This document shows, one piece after another, positions 35,651-46,000 of a stretch of 64,000 nt of DNA. Position numbers and translations under genes: made by a program. The notes beneath the pieces are model-generated. The model was not told the DNA's origin. It ran no database searches and saw only the letters and a list, made by a program, of their open reading frames with translations. Every line of letters begins with the position of its first letter. The first letter of the stretch is position 1. The DNA comes from DASXVU01 sp963732855 (GTDB lineage Archaea; Thermoplasmatota; Thermoplasmata; Methanomassiliicoccales; UBA472). The stretch is from the NCBI GenBank assembly GCA_963732855.1, contig CAVTBB010000005.1, positions 372,001 to 436,000 on the forward strand, read 5' to 3'.

Positions 35651-36169
35651 TTAGTGGATGATCTTGCCGTCCTGCTCGATCCTCATGTAGGTCGGGGTGG
35701 GCAACTTGATTGAAGCGCTCCACAACGCATCCTTGGCCGCCGTGAGCGAAGCCACTGGAACCCTCACGATCATCAGGATGTCTCCAGCTTGGACCCGGGC
35801 AGCGGTACCGACCGCCTTTCCGAATGCCGCCCTCATACCGCTCGAGACACGGTCCGCGCCTGCCCCGGTAGCGAGCTTGTTCTCGCGGAGCACGTGGTGC
35901 GGGTATGGCCTTATCTTCAAGTGGTAGCCGGTTGCACCGGCGGTCTTGGTGAGAAGCCTGTTCGCCGAGATACGGGCCGCCTCTAGCGAGGTGTGCCTAA
36001 TCTGGCAGGGCTCCTTGGCCTTCAATTCAATGGTTACAGCGAAGTCACCGTTCGGGACTCCCAAGTCATAGGTATTGATACGGTTGGCAGGGACTCCACC
36101 CATGTATTCCCTACGGCAGTATGCCTGACCTCTTATCTGACGGTACATCCTTCCGGGCTTGCGTGCCAT
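35651..36169 (-). CDS. rpl10e: large ribosomal subunit protein uL16 (L10e)
   Basis: 172 residues, normal length. ARKPGRMYRQIRGQAYCRREYMGG is the conserved N-terminus; LKIRPYPHHVLRENKLATGAGADRVSSGMRAAFGKAVGTAARVQ is a single conserved block of uL16 that reaches toward the peptidyl transferase centre and binds near tRNA. First gene of the L10e-dph2 pair. Confidence 0.97.
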   Translation of the reverse strand: MARKPGRMYRQIRGQAYCRREYMGGVPANRINTYDLGVPNGDFAVTIELKAKEPCQIRHTSLEAARISANRLLTKTAGATGYHLKIRPYPHHVLRENKLATGAGADRVSSGMRAAFGKAVGTAARVQAGDILMIVRVPVASLTAAKDALWSASIKLPTPTYMRIEQDGKIIH

Positions 36170-36353
36170 GATTAATCACCTAAATACAGTTATAACGACG
36201 GGAAGGCTAGATTAGTGTTTTCCTATATAAGATTGATGTAATGGGAACATGCCAGTTGATTGCCGCTTTCCAATTATGGAAGAGCGCAACCATGTTCATG
36301 GAATGCAAGATGCCACACAACATCATTATCCTTTCGATGGTCAATGATGGTGT

Positions 36354-36818
36354 ATGGAGACCGTGCTAATGATCGGAGGGGCAGACATACTTCCCCGGAT
36401 CGAACCGCTTTGGTGCGAGCTCAGAGACCTCCATTCCTCAAGGTCGGGGCATTTCTCAGACCAGGTCCAAGACATAGATTTCGAATCCAGGAGATTGGAG
36501 CTACTGGAAAAATCCTATGGAGGCCACATCCTGGTCCAGATCGTGAGCTTGGTTGGAAAGCCAGAGAATAGGGACATTGCTTATTGCGTCTCCACAGTGG
36601 GGCTCAACGGCATAGCGGAGATCGATTCGATCTATGTCGCAGAAGGATTCCGGAATGAGGGGTTGGGTGGAAAGCTCATCGAAGGTGCTTTGGATTGGAT
36701 CGACGAGCACGATATCAAGGAGGTCCGCACCACGGTCCTTTGGGGGAACGAAGAGGTGTTACCATTCTATCAGCTCCATGGTCTGTATCCACGGAGAATC
36801 GTGCTATTGAGGAAATGA
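36354..36818 (+). CDS. GNAT-family N-acetyltransferase
   Basis: 154 residues. Acetyl-CoA site in EIDSIYVAEGFRNEGLGGKLIEGAL (Q/RxxGxG/A-like: RNEGLG), followed by VRTTVLWGNEEVLPFYQLHGLYPRRIVLLRK, the usual GNAT beta5-alpha4 end. Substrate unknown. Divergent from L10e and followed closely by the RNase P gene. An ATG at 36369 is an alternative start. Confidence 0.85.
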   Translation: METVLMIGGADILPRIEPLWCELRDLHSSRSGHFSDQVQDIDFESRRLELLEKSYGGHILVQIVSLVGKPENRDIAYCVSTVGLNGIAEIDSIYVAEGFRNEGLGGKLIEGALDWIDEHDIKEVRTTVLWGNEEVLPFYQLHGLYPRRIVLLRK

Positions 36819-36883
36819 TCTTTCGTATCTAAGGGAAAGCTATTTGATTGGAGTACACTTTCGAGGCGTTTGGAAGTAATATT

Positions 36884-37228
36884 GTGGCTAAGAGACGCAT
36901 AAGTAACAAGGAAGTGAAAGGGATCGCCAAAAGGCGCATGACGATCCTGATGTCTCTTGCCCGGACCGCGGCCATAAATGGTAATATCCAACGAGGCAGG
37001 CGCTATGTCGAGCTCGCAAGGAAGATCGCTATGCGTTCGAATGTGCCAATGCCGAAGAACGAGATGTGGTGCAAGGAGTGCTATCTGCCACTAATCCCTG
37101 GGCGCAATTGCCGCATTCGCCTGCGTGACCAGCGTATCGTCGTTCATTGCCTTGGGTGCAATCATATAAGGCGGATGCCATATATTCAGGAAAAGAAGGA
37201 GAACAAGCGATGCCCAAGCGCACCATAA
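36884..37228 (+). CDS. rnp4: ribonuclease P protein component 4 (Rpp21/Rpr2)
   Basis: About 114 residues. The N-terminal helical part (GIAKRRMTILMSLARTAAINGNIQRGRRYVELARKIAMRSN) is followed by a zinc ribbon with CKEC and CLGC pairs (WCKECYLPLIPGRNCRIRL...VHCLGC). Supports RNase P RNA in trimming tRNA 5' ends. The GTG at 36884 has GGAAG upstream and suits the family start better than the TTG at 36848. It overlaps the next gene by 19 bases. Confidence 0.92.
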   Translation: MAKRRISNKEVKGIAKRRMTILMSLARTAAINGNIQRGRRYVELARKIAMRSNVPMPKNEMWCKECYLPLIPGRNCRIRLRDQRIVVHCLGCNHIRRMPYIQEKKENKRCPSAP

Positions 37229-37500
37229 AGGAAATAAAGCGAATAGGCGCGGACCTCAAGCCGACGATCCATGTCGGCAAGGACGGAATCACCGACAGCC
37301 TGATCGAGGAGGTCAAGCTCCAGGTGAAGACCAGAAAGGTCGTGAAGATCAGGTTATTGCCTGCTTCCGGAGATGAGAAGGATGTCATCGCAAAGGAGAT
37401 ATCGGAGCGTTCGGGCGCTGTCCTGGTGGACGTCCGTGGCTCGATCGTTCTGCTTACCCAGCAGGATTTCCTCGATGGCAAGGGTTACATAGACCTCTAG
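37210..37500 (+). CDS. YhbY/CRM-domain RNA-binding protein
   Basis: 96 residues, a single CRM domain: KEIKRIGADLKPTIHVGKDGIT, EEVKLQVKTRKVVKIRLLP, the GxxG-like loop and SGAVLVDVRGSIVLLTQQ. Bacterial YhbY binds pre-50S ribosomes, and a ribosome or RNase P partner role fits here. ATG at 37210 has GGAG eight bases upstream and overlaps the RNase P gene. Stop is TAG. Confidence 0.9.
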   Translation: MPKRTIKEIKRIGADLKPTIHVGKDGITDSLIEEVKLQVKTRKVVKIRLLPASGDEKDVIAKEISERSGAVLVDVRGSIVLLTQQDFLDGKGYIDL

Positions 37501-37511
37501 GAAGGATTCAG

Positions 37512-38774
37512 ATGTTGGACGTATCAGTCATCAGGGAGAATCCCGACAGGATAAGGGGGATGCTGAAGAACAGGAACTATCCAGAGGAGTTGCTCAACAA
37601 GTTCCTGGAGATAGACAACGAATGGAGAAGACTGGTCGATGAATCCAACCAGATGAAGAGGAAGCGGAATGAGGCATCCCATCAGATCCCGAAACTCAAG
37701 GGCGACGAGAAGGCGAAACTGGTCGCGGAGATGAAGGAAGTTGCGACCAGGATCAACGAAATTGATGCCAAGGTGGCCGAACTGGAGAACGCCCGCAACG
37801 AAGTGGTCCTCCTAATTCCCAATATGCCCGACGTGACGGTACCTGTCGGTGCCTGTTATGATAATAACTGCTGCGTGAAGTCCTATGGAAAGGAACGCAC
37901 GTTCGACTTCGCGATCAAGGACCATATCCAGATCGGCGAGGACTTGGACATCATCGATTTTAACCGCGGTACCAAGATCGCCGGCAGCGGTTTCTATGTG
38001 CTGAAGGGAGATGGTGCCCGGCTGGAAAGGGCGCTCATCAACTACATGCTGGATCTGCATCACGAGCAAGGATATATGGAGATATTCCCGCCCGTGATCA
38101 TCAACCGGAATGCGGTCATTGGGACCGGCCAGTTCCCCAAGATGGCCGATGACATGTACTGGTGCGAAAGGGACGATCTATGGCTCAATCCGACGGCAGA
38201 AGTGCCAGTAACAAACCTGCATCAAGACGAGATCTTCGAGAAGGACCAATTACCAATCTTCTATACTGCATACCTGCCATCGTTCCGGCGTGAGGCGGGA
38301 CGCCATGCGGAGATGAAAGGCATCATACGGGTCCACGAGTTCAACAAAGTGGAACTGGTCAAGTTCGTACATCCGCAGGGTTCATATGCCGAATTGGAGA
38401 CGCTCCTTGCGGATGCGGAGGCGGTCTTGGCCGGATTGGAGCTGCCATACCGTGTTCTATTGCTGTGCACTGGCGACATGGGTTTCGCATCGTCCAAGAC
38501 GTATGACATCGAATCTCACGCACCGGGAACGCAGAAATGGCTGGAATGTTCGTCGTGCAGCTGCTTCACCGATTTCCAGGCGCGTCGGGCCCGGATAAAG
38601 TTCCGCCCCGAACCGCACCTGAAGAGCGAGTTCGTACATACCCTGAACGGATCGGGCGTCGCGCTCCCCCGAACAATGGTCGCGGTACTGGAGAACAACC
38701 AGCAGAAGGATGGCACCATTGTGATACCCAAAGTACTTCGCAAGTACATGCATGGACAGGAACTAATCGAGTGA
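37512..38774 (+). CDS. serS: seryl-tRNA synthetase, common (bacterial-like) type
   Basis: 420 residues. An N-terminal coiled-coil arm (about residues 30-100, rich in Lys/Glu) binds the long variable arm of tRNA-Ser. The class II core shows NPTAEVPVTNLHQDEI (TxE loop), PSFRREAGRHAEMKGIIRVHEFNKVELVKF (motif 2) and LNGSGVALPRTMVAVLENNQ (motif 3). It is the common SerRS, not the rare methanogen form with a zinc-containing core. It sits 11 bases after the CRM gene, so a translation/RNA-processing operon. Confidence 0.95.
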   Translation: MLDVSVIRENPDRIRGMLKNRNYPEELLNKFLEIDNEWRRLVDESNQMKRKRNEASHQIPKLKGDEKAKLVAEMKEVATRINEIDAKVAELENARNEVVLLIPNMPDVTVPVGACYDNNCCVKSYGKERTFDFAIKDHIQIGEDLDIIDFNRGTKIAGSGFYVLKGDGARLERALINYMLDLHHEQGYMEIFPPVIINRNAVIGTGQFPKMADDMYWCERDDLWLNPTAEVPVTNLHQDEIFEKDQLPIFYTAYLPSFRREAGRHAEMKGIIRVHEFNKVELVKFVHPQGSYAELETLLADAEAVLAGLELPYRVLLLCTGDMGFASSKTYDIESHAPGTQKWLECSSCSCFTDFQARRARIKFRPEPHLKSEFVHTLNGSGVALPRTMVAVLENNQQKDGTIVIPKVLRKYMHGQELIE

Positions 38775-39027
38775 AATTACCAAACACCTTTTCCACCTTT
38801 GTTAAAGAGGTCCCCACCGACCTAGGTATTTTCTCTCGTTCTACATCTACATCATGATTTCTCCCTCGATCCGTTCTCTGCCCTCGACCCTACTTCGATC
38901 GCGACGATCTGACAACCACCTTTCCACGGTCAAAGCCGTATGATGACACGTCCGTCGTCTTTTCTCATAGACCTGCCACGATCAATTTAGGGCACTCGAT
39001 GGTGCAGGAAAAACGGGTGGTCTCGAG
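38775..39027. other. spacer between serS and the IS110 element
   Basis: No gene. The + strand is pyrimidine-rich with short T-runs after the serS stop. The left end of the insertion element should lie in here, but no terminal inverted repeat was found, as expected for IS110. Confidence 0.45.
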
Positions 39028-40029
39028 TCAATGAGCGTGAAATACCTCTTTCCTGGTGATCATGAAGTACAACGCCTCCAGCAGCTTGCGGCTGGAGGCC
39101 ACGATGGCCTTCTTGCCGCCGATCTTGTCCTTCTTCCTGAGATAGTAACCGGATATCTTCGAATCGGGACAGAAATGGTAGTGGAACAGCGTCGCCTCAA
39201 TTAGAACGTGTTTGACCCGATTGTTCCCGTGCCTGGTCGGTCCGCCCCAGGTTTTCTCTCCTGACTGGCAGGTCGTCGGCGATACACCGACGTAGGCTGC
39301 CAGGTTCTCCGCCGTTTCGAACCTGGATATGTCCCCGATCTCCGCCTTGACCACGGCGGCGGTGACCAGGCCGATGCCTGGCACCGTCCGCATGAGCTGG
39401 ACGTCCTCGTCTTTGCCGTATTTCTCCTCGATTATCTTCTCCACGTTGCGGATCTTCGTCAATAACAGTTCAAGCAGGTCCAGTTTCTCGTTGATCACGA
39501 AATCGTTCTGTGACCTTGCCCAGTCCTTGTATTTCTCGGTGAAGTTCGTCCTAAACTCAGAAGGAACCTTGAGGCCGCGCTGGTCCAGCGCGGCTATGAT
39601 CTCCCTCTTCGCGTCCCCTTTCTTCCGGACCAGTGATTCCCTGTGCCTGGTCAGGTCCCGCATCTCCCTTATATCCAGTGAAGGAACGTAGATCCCTTTC
39701 AGACGATCGAAGCACAGGAGTTCGGCGAGCATGAAAGCGTCGTTCTTGTCGGTCTTGGACATGGAACGCATCAGCTCCTTAGCCTTGGTCGGATGCACGA
39801 CCATGACATCGTGGCCCCGGGCCACGATGAGGTCATAGATCCAGAAGTAGAAACCGGTGGCCTCCATGACCACCGCCAGCTTCTCGTTTTCGGCTTCGAT
39901 TATCTTAAACAAATGACCGATGTCGGAGACATCGGTCCTTACCCGTTTGACGAGAATAACTTTCCCTTTTTCGTCCAGAACGCAAGCCTGAGTATCCTTT
40001 TTATGTATGTCCAGCCCTATATACTTCAT
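39028..40029 (-). mobile_element. IS110-family transposase (DEDD recombinase)
   Basis: 333 residues, intact. The N-terminal RuvC-like DEDD domain shows KYIGLDIHKKDTQACVLDEKGKV, VVMEATGFYFWIYD and MSKTDKNDAFMLAELL; the C-terminal Transposase_20 domain shows LMRTVPGIGLVTAAVVKAEIGDISRFETAENLAAYVGVSPTTCQSG with the conserved serine region. IS110 enzymes use a structured bridge RNA from the element's non-coding end to pair donor and target DNA. Here over 500 bases without a gene lie upstream of the start. No other copy is in the window. Confidence 0.92.
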
Positions 40030-40030
40030 T

Positions 40031-40080
40031 GGTTCTCCCGCCTTGGATTTTGTTGCTATTGTCCATATTGGCGGGGAACC
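40031..40080 (-). ncRNA. hairpin at IS110 5' end, candidate bridge-RNA stem and translation control
   Basis: Directly before the transposase ATG the minus strand reads GGTTCCCCGCC, 27 bases, then GGCGGGAGAACC, an 11-bp stem with one bulge. The GGGAG that should serve as ribosome binding site is inside the stem. In the IS110 group the bridge RNA comes from this side of the gene. Confidence 0.4.
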
Positions 40081-40556
40081 TCTTTAACACGCCATCAATT
40101 ATTTCCTTAAACGACAGTCTTTTCCCAGTTCATTGGCAGTGGCAATTCATTGTCGAACTGGTCAAGACCTATTGATTTCTGAACAGTGACCTCCAATTCG
40201 AAATTTGAAAAGTAAGAAATGGGGTTGCCTCCCATTAGATGTTTAGCTCTTCACAATATCAGTGCCGATATCTTCATTCTATTCATATGGCCCTTCCTCC
40301 AAATCGTAATAGCGGCTTTGGATTCAGCCCAGTGTGTTTAAGCCCCGGCGATCCCTAATTCTTTTTTTTGGAACATGAACCGTTTTGAAGCCATTTCGTT
40401 ATTATTGAATTTTGGAATTAACAAAAATAAATGACTAATATCGGGAAAAAGCGAGGTCCTAGCATAGAAGTTGCCCCCCTATGCTTTCCGTGTCAATTAT
40501 TTTCACTCAGACGTATTATGTAAACATAAAAATAGAAGATGTTTGGGGTAGAAGCG
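40081..40556. other. long non-coding stretch upstream of the IS110 transposase
   Basis: AT-rich with no convincing ORF. It must hold the right end of the insertion element, possibly more of its bridge RNA, and the 3' flank of the gene at 40557. No terminal repeats or target duplication could be recognised. Confidence 0.45.
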
Positions 40557-40916
40557 TTACTTCTTGCCCTTTCCCTTCTTGGCTGCCGGCTTAGCGGCTG
40601 GCTTCGGTGCGGGCTTTGCGGCTGCCTTTGCTGCCGGCTTAGCGGCTGGCTTGGCTGCCTTCTTCGGCTTCTCTGCGACTTCGATCTCTTCGACGGCGCA
40701 TCCGCATTCTTCGACATCGCCCTCATCGACGTAACCGAGGAAATCGAACATGTCCTCTTCGAGCGCCTTCAGGACTTCCAGGGCGTCCTCGTTCTTACCC
40801 TCTTCAAGCATATCAATTGCCTGGGAGAGAACGTCGAGCATGTCTTCCATCGAACAGTCTAGAATATCGAATATCTCTGGGAACGAGAGTTCCATGTTCT
40901 CTTCTTCCTTTGCCAT
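40557..40916 (-). CDS. acidic protein with H1-like Ala/Lys/Pro-rich tail
   Basis: About 119 residues. The first 75 are acidic and helical (SFPEIFDILDCSMEDMLDVLSQAIDMLEEGKNEDALEVL), ending in a Cys-x-Cys. The last 40 are low-complexity repeats of KPAAKPAAKAAAKPAPKPA, ending GKGKK, like the disordered tails of histone H1. No named family is recognised. The tail suggests nucleic-acid binding. A second protein with an AKKPAPKKKAAVKK-type tail is at 52120, so the composition recurs in this genome. ATG at 40916 is chosen over 40925. Confidence 0.7.
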   Translation of the reverse strand: MAKEEENMELSFPEIFDILDCSMEDMLDVLSQAIDMLEEGKNEDALEVLKALEEDMFDFLGYVDEGDVEECGCAVEEIEVAEKPKKAAKPAAKPAAKAAAKPAPKPAAKPAAKKGKGKK

Positions 40917-41024
40917 ATGATTCACCTTGTTTGGAATAGTGAACCACTATAATTAATATCTCCCCTAACGAGGGTGCCGGCCAATGCCAGTCCATTGTAC
41001 GAAGGGACCGCCAAACCGATTAAT

Positions 41025-41606
41025 ATGCCCGGAGCACTTGTCGAATCGATGGCGCACAAGTTCGAGGCGGGAAATAAAGAGATGCTCAAGGGCGTGCACA
41101 GACGAGAGGTCCAGCCGGCCGAAGGAATCATAGAGAGGGCGTCACCCCACTCGGGGGAGATATGTGCTGATCTTGGCGCAGGGACCGGTTATGTCTCTAT
41201 CCCGCTTTCCCACGCGGTCGGATCAGTCATCGCCCTAGATTCTTCAAGAGAAATGCTCGATTCCCTGATCGCTTCGACCTTACAGGGGTATGAGAGCAAC
41301 ATCTCACCCGTGATCGGCGAACTGCCTGAGCTTCCATTCGCAGATGGCTCGATGGACAGGATCTTTGTCATCAACGTTCTACATGAGTTCGAAGACCGGG
41401 ACCGGCTTGTGCAGGAGATCAAGCGGGTCCTTAAGGAAGGGGGCCGGGTCTCCCTCGTCGATTTCCAGAAGAGACAGACGAGCTTCGGACCGCCAGTAGG
41501 CGAAAGGATCGATATCGACGATATCGAGGCCATCTTCCTTGGATTCACATCCCTGGAGAGCTGGAGCTTCGAGGAGTTCTACCAGTTCGAAATGATAAGG
41601 GACTGA
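41025..41606 (+). CDS. class I SAM-dependent methyltransferase, UbiE-like
   Basis: About 193 residues. SAM-binding motif I ICADLGAGTGYVSIPLSHAVG, acidic ALDSSREML, and motif-IV-like MDRIFVINVLHEFEDRDRLVQEIKRVLKEGGRVSLVDF. Opening MAHKFEAGNKEML resembles small-molecule methyltransferases of the UbiE/arsenite-related type. Substrate unknown. The ORF is open to a GTG at 40974; ATGs at 41025 or 41049 fit the family better. Its TGA abuts the stop of the convergent MscS gene with no base between. Confidence 0.85.
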   Translation: MPGALVESMAHKFEAGNKEMLKGVHRREVQPAEGIIERASPHSGEICADLGAGTGYVSIPLSHAVGSVIALDSSREMLDSLIASTLQGYESNISPVIGELPELPFADGSMDRIFVINVLHEFEDRDRLVQEIKRVLKEGGRVSLVDFQKRQTSFGPPVGERIDIDDIEAIFLGFTSLESWSFEEFYQFEMIRD

Positions 41607-42935
41607 TCACTCGAAAAGCGCTTCATGACCCGCGGCATGGAATGCGTCTTGGATGCGGAATATCAGCTCAGACCTCAGTTGCCTTGCCTTGAGGCTCTCT
41701 TCCACATGAGCCCTTACTTCATATTGGATAGTGCTTCCCTCGATCCCAACCGCGATGACCTCGGCGACCTGGTCCTTAATTATCCCCTGGACCTTGCCGA
41801 CGGCGTCCCTGATCAGCTTCTCCACCTCAATATGGGAAATGGAGAAATCCACCCCGATGTGCACTGTTATGGAATGGGCCACGGACCGAGAGTAGTTGTA
41901 GATCTTATTTTCGATCACCTTGATGTTCGGGAAGTCGACAAAATCCCCTTCCATGGTCTTCACTTCGGTGAACATTAGGTTCTTCAGGATCACGTCGCAC
42001 TCCATGTCACCGCCAATGTTGATACGGTCACCGACCTCGAATGGGCTGGAATCCATTATAGCCAACCCGGCGAAGATATTACGAATGGTGGAGTATGACA
42101 AGGCTACCCCGACCATGACCAAGGAAAGGATCAGAATGACCAGGATCAGCCCGATCTCGGCCAGATTGAACAATGAGAATATCGAGAAGACTATCGTCAG
42201 GAAGGCGACGGTCCAGAGAGAATATCCAATGACCGCCCGAAACAGGTCGATCACCTGGGGATTGAACTTCTTGGTGCGGTACTTGAAATCTTCCAAAACC
42301 TCACCGATCAGGCGCATGACCAGGAAGATCGCGACGATGATGACGGCGATGGTCCCGATAACTGTCCCATTCTTGTTTAGGAAGTCTGCCGCCGCCTGAT
42401 ATGGATTCAGGGTCGGGATCAGAGTTATGAGGATAATCAGGGTAAGCACGACTGCAATCAGGTACACAACGTAGCTCATCACCAGGCTGGTCAGCTCCAC
42501 GGTGGATCGGCCGAAGGTGGTCACTTCCCTTCTGGTCATCCGTTCCCGCTTCGCGATGCGCCTGAATATGTGAACGATGAGCATTGAAACCAGAACGATG
42601 ACCGCAATAATGATCACGTCAACAATGACATTGAGGTATGGTATCCATACGATATCCCTAAATTCGGACCATACCAGAGACGTGACATATCCGGATAGGA
42701 ACGCGAGCATTATTATGATGACCGTTTTGACCATATGGTCCAAGAATATGGCCACGTCGGAGTCCAGGTACCTGCCCTCCTTGGACGCCAACTTGTCGAA
42801 CGCCTTGGACACATAGGACCATACGTAAAGGGACACCACGAACATCGCCATTACGAACAGGAGAGCCCATCCATACGTGTTCAGCCAATCCCCGTCCCCG
42901 GTGGCCAGAGGCACGTTCGACAATCCATACAGCAT
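41607..42935 (-). CDS. MscS-family mechanosensitive channel
   Basis: 442 residues. Five to six transmembrane segments occupy residues about 20-260, longer than E. coli MscS, with a basic loop after the third. The pore helix and beta domain follow: LVMVGVALSYSTIRNIFAGLAIMDSSPFEVGDRINIGG, then FPNIKVIENKIYNYSR and the alpha-beta C-terminal vestibule. Opens under membrane tension to release solutes. Own promoter presumed in 42936-43001. Confidence 0.92.
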   Translation of the reverse strand: MLYGLSNVPLATGDGDWLNTYGWALLFVMAMFVVSLYVWSYVSKAFDKLASKEGRYLDSDVAIFLDHMVKTVIIIMLAFLSGYVTSLVWSEFRDIVWIPYLNVIVDVIIIAVIVLVSMLIVHIFRRIAKRERMTRREVTTFGRSTVELTSLVMSYVVYLIAVVLTLIILITLIPTLNPYQAAADFLNKNGTVIGTIAVIIVAIFLVMRLIGEVLEDFKYRTKKFNPQVIDLFRAVIGYSLWTVAFLTIVFSIFSLFNLAEIGLILVILILSLVMVGVALSYSTIRNIFAGLAIMDSSPFEVGDRINIGGDMECDVILKNLMFTEVKTMEGDFVDFPNIKVIENKIYNYSRSVAHSITVHIGVDFSISHIEVEKLIRDAVGKVQGIIKDQVAEVIAVGIEGSTIQYEVRAHVEESLKARQLRSELIFRIQDAFHAAGHEALFE

Positions 42936-43001
42936 ATTCCAGAGTATCCGACAACGGTAATTTCTAGTTTGTTGTGGCGGGATTGGATGATTGAAATGGT
43001 T

Positions 43002-46000
43002 TCAGGCAATGCTGGTCACCGAGGCTTTCAGCAACCATACGTCAACCATGGTTCCTATGCCTCTGAGCTTCGCATTCTGCAACAATGAAGCGGGAATACC
43101 TGAGATGAGCACCCCGAACGTCATCTGCGGATGTCCTAGGTCCTTATCGACTAGCAACCCGACAGCCGCAAGGTTGACCTTGATGACGGCGGACATCTTC
43201 ACCATTACCGGTGATTTTCCGAGGATCCCGGGAAGACCGATCTTGCAGAACGCACTTAGGCCAATCCAAGTATTCTCGCAGAGCCGCTCCATCGAAAGGG
43301 CCGAACGCAACGGTGCCATAGGATTAAGCAGATCCCTCATCACCTCAACGATAGCGTCCCCAAACCAGTGCAACGCCTCCCTGACAAAGCCATTGCTCAC
43401 CCCCAGCGATGCCCGGAAACCCCCTCCGGCCGCCCCGGTGGCGTCGGTAATCGAGACCTCCACATAGACGCCGATCTCAACGATCGAGTCGATGATGTAG
43501 TTTGTTAGGCGTTCCAACAGGTTATCAATGGTAGCCCTGATAGTGATCGCAATTCCGTCCGCACTGGTTCCCGCCGCGATCATCATGTCAAGGCTCTCCA
43601 TCAGGCAATCGGTGATCGTTCCGACGAACAACTGGGAAGAGCTCGGATCATACCGCCAGGCAGCATTGGCCGATCCTTTGGTGGATGCGCGGAACTCCCA
43701 CCGTTCCGACCCATCGAAGGAGCGCTGCCAAGAACGTCCATCGTCCTTGTTGTCAATGGTCCATGGCGTCGAATCGACACGCCGTGCCGAACTGTCCCGT
43801 AAGACCACCGATTCCATGATCGGGAACTTGCCCTCCCCCTCATTGTCCAATGCTTGTTTGCTGAACGTATATACCAGCCGGGTGTGGGGCATCAGTAGGA
43901 CATCCCCCAGGTCGTCACATCGTTGAACACCGTGCATCGTCTCGATGGTCCAACCCGAAAGGCTGATGGCATCAGAAGTAGGATTGAAGATCTCCACCCA
44001 TTCGTGTCCCGCATCCGTTCCGCGAGGATTCTGCTCATACTCGTTGATCAACAGATGGTCCTGGCTCGGCTCGGCATACTTGAACACGAACCCGGCATCA
44101 ATCGAACCTTTCAGACCGGGTATCGGAAGGACGATGTTCGAAAGCAGCTGGCCGAATCCGGGAACGTCAGATAGGGCAAGCGAGAGCTGGTTGTAGCGCA
44201 GGATCTCCGGCATTACTATCTCGACGGTGCTACCCTTCATAATCCCCTTTATCTCGATCATGTGCTCGAAAGTATCCATGAAGGGATCTAGCACCAACGT
44301 CATCTTCCATTCATCCCCCTTCAACGTGGCGTTGGTGAGCAGTGTGAACTGCCCGTCGGGCAGTACACATATCCTGCTGGAAACCGATATCGAGTTGCCT
44401 GAAAGCCCTGTCCACATGGTCATCTTGAGCAGGCTCTTGGCAGCCCCCAGGGCGAGGTCTGGCGCGTTCGTCTCCATACGGAACCTCAAACCGAAGATCT
44501 CCATATCGCGCGATACCGTCCCGACACTGTTGGCGATCGTTTCGGCGATCCAACGGAAAGGACCGGTCAATGCCATCCGCACAAAATCCTGGACTGCCGT
44601 TATCAATGCCTGCATGATAGACGAGAGGGTTTTGACCGCCTCCGCACAATATGATATGAGTTTGTCGATCAGATCTCGGAGAAGGTCGAAGAGCTTGGAG
44701 ACGCCATCGCAAATGACCTTGATCCCATCGACGATCCATTGCCATAGGGATTCCATCAGTTTCCCGATATCTCCCATCAAAGAACTGGTCGCTAGATATT
44801 CAACCCCGGTGAGGGCCCAACCGCTCTGGACTGATATGGTGAATGACGATTCGAACGAGACCCTAGCCCTGGCATCTGTCCCATTCAAAAGCTCGATAAG
44901 TGGGTCGGAAATGGCGGAACTAAGTGCCATCGACATCGATCCTTTCAGGGACACGTTCCATTGGCTCGAGAAAGGGTTCCAAGAGCAATTACCGACATCG
45001 ACCATGTGTTGGTTCGGGTACAGTGAAGAGGAAGGGTCGAACTGATATGGCTGGACTATCTCCACAGATAGATCGGAAATACCGCCTAGACCCAGGTTCG
45101 ATCTTACCATGAGCGACTCTTCTAGAATCCGTCCGCCCTCGGACCGGATCGAGAATCTCTCTTCGGAAGGGAGTGCGATCATTATTCGATCAGACCTTGT
45201 GGTCTCGGAATCGGACATGTCCTTGAGCAATCTCACGGAGAACCTTTCCAGCATCGCTTCCAGTCCTGGAACTAGTATGAACATCCCTTGAAAAAGCATC
45301 TTGACGTTCTGCAATAATCTGGAATAATCGGGACTCGGTTCGGAGAATGTGACGTTGAACATACCCCTCACCTGGGATATCTCCCAATCGAATCCTGAGC
45401 ACAGATCCGGGTATATCCAGCCTCCGTCTTGTCTTATAGTTTTTTCAACGTTCTGAATGTTCTCCTCGTAATATATCCCGCCCATGTCCGGTGTGCGTGA
45501 GGAAGCATCGTCGACCAGCCGTTCGGCGATGACCCTCACCGAACCGTTCAAACTGGTAGCCCGGTGGAACATTACTTGCCAATTATCGTCAAGGTATTCC
45601 AGCAACGCCGCCGACATCCCATCGACGATACCGTTCATGGATGCCCGATCGAGAGCATTCCTGAACCAGGAGCCCCTATCTTCCATGACAGATTCCAATC
45701 CTGTGGTGAACTGGCTCAAGTAGTTCTGCGAATCCCTCGGGTCCAGAGACAGCGGCATGATCGGCATATCCGTAGCGCTAGCTATTCCCAATGCGACGCT
45801 CTTTATCAGTGACTGTAGACCGGTTGCCAGCTGATGGGTGCTTTCGGAATAGTGGACACCAAACTGCTTCCATTCTTCGAAGGAGAACAGGTCTTCGACC
45901 GGAAAGTCCAAGCATGCGCCCCCAGAAACCATGACCTGGACCAATTGCCCTGTGTCGTTGATGAGCGTGATAGGATGAGCTGGAACGGGGAGATCGAGGT

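Noticed and set aside
38775..40556. terminal inverted repeats around the IS110 gene
   Set aside because: None found; the family normally lacks them, so ends cannot be set from one copy.
44227..45045. 272-codon plus-strand ORF
   Set aside because: Antisense of the giant surface protein; no start signal and low-complexity Ser/Pro content.
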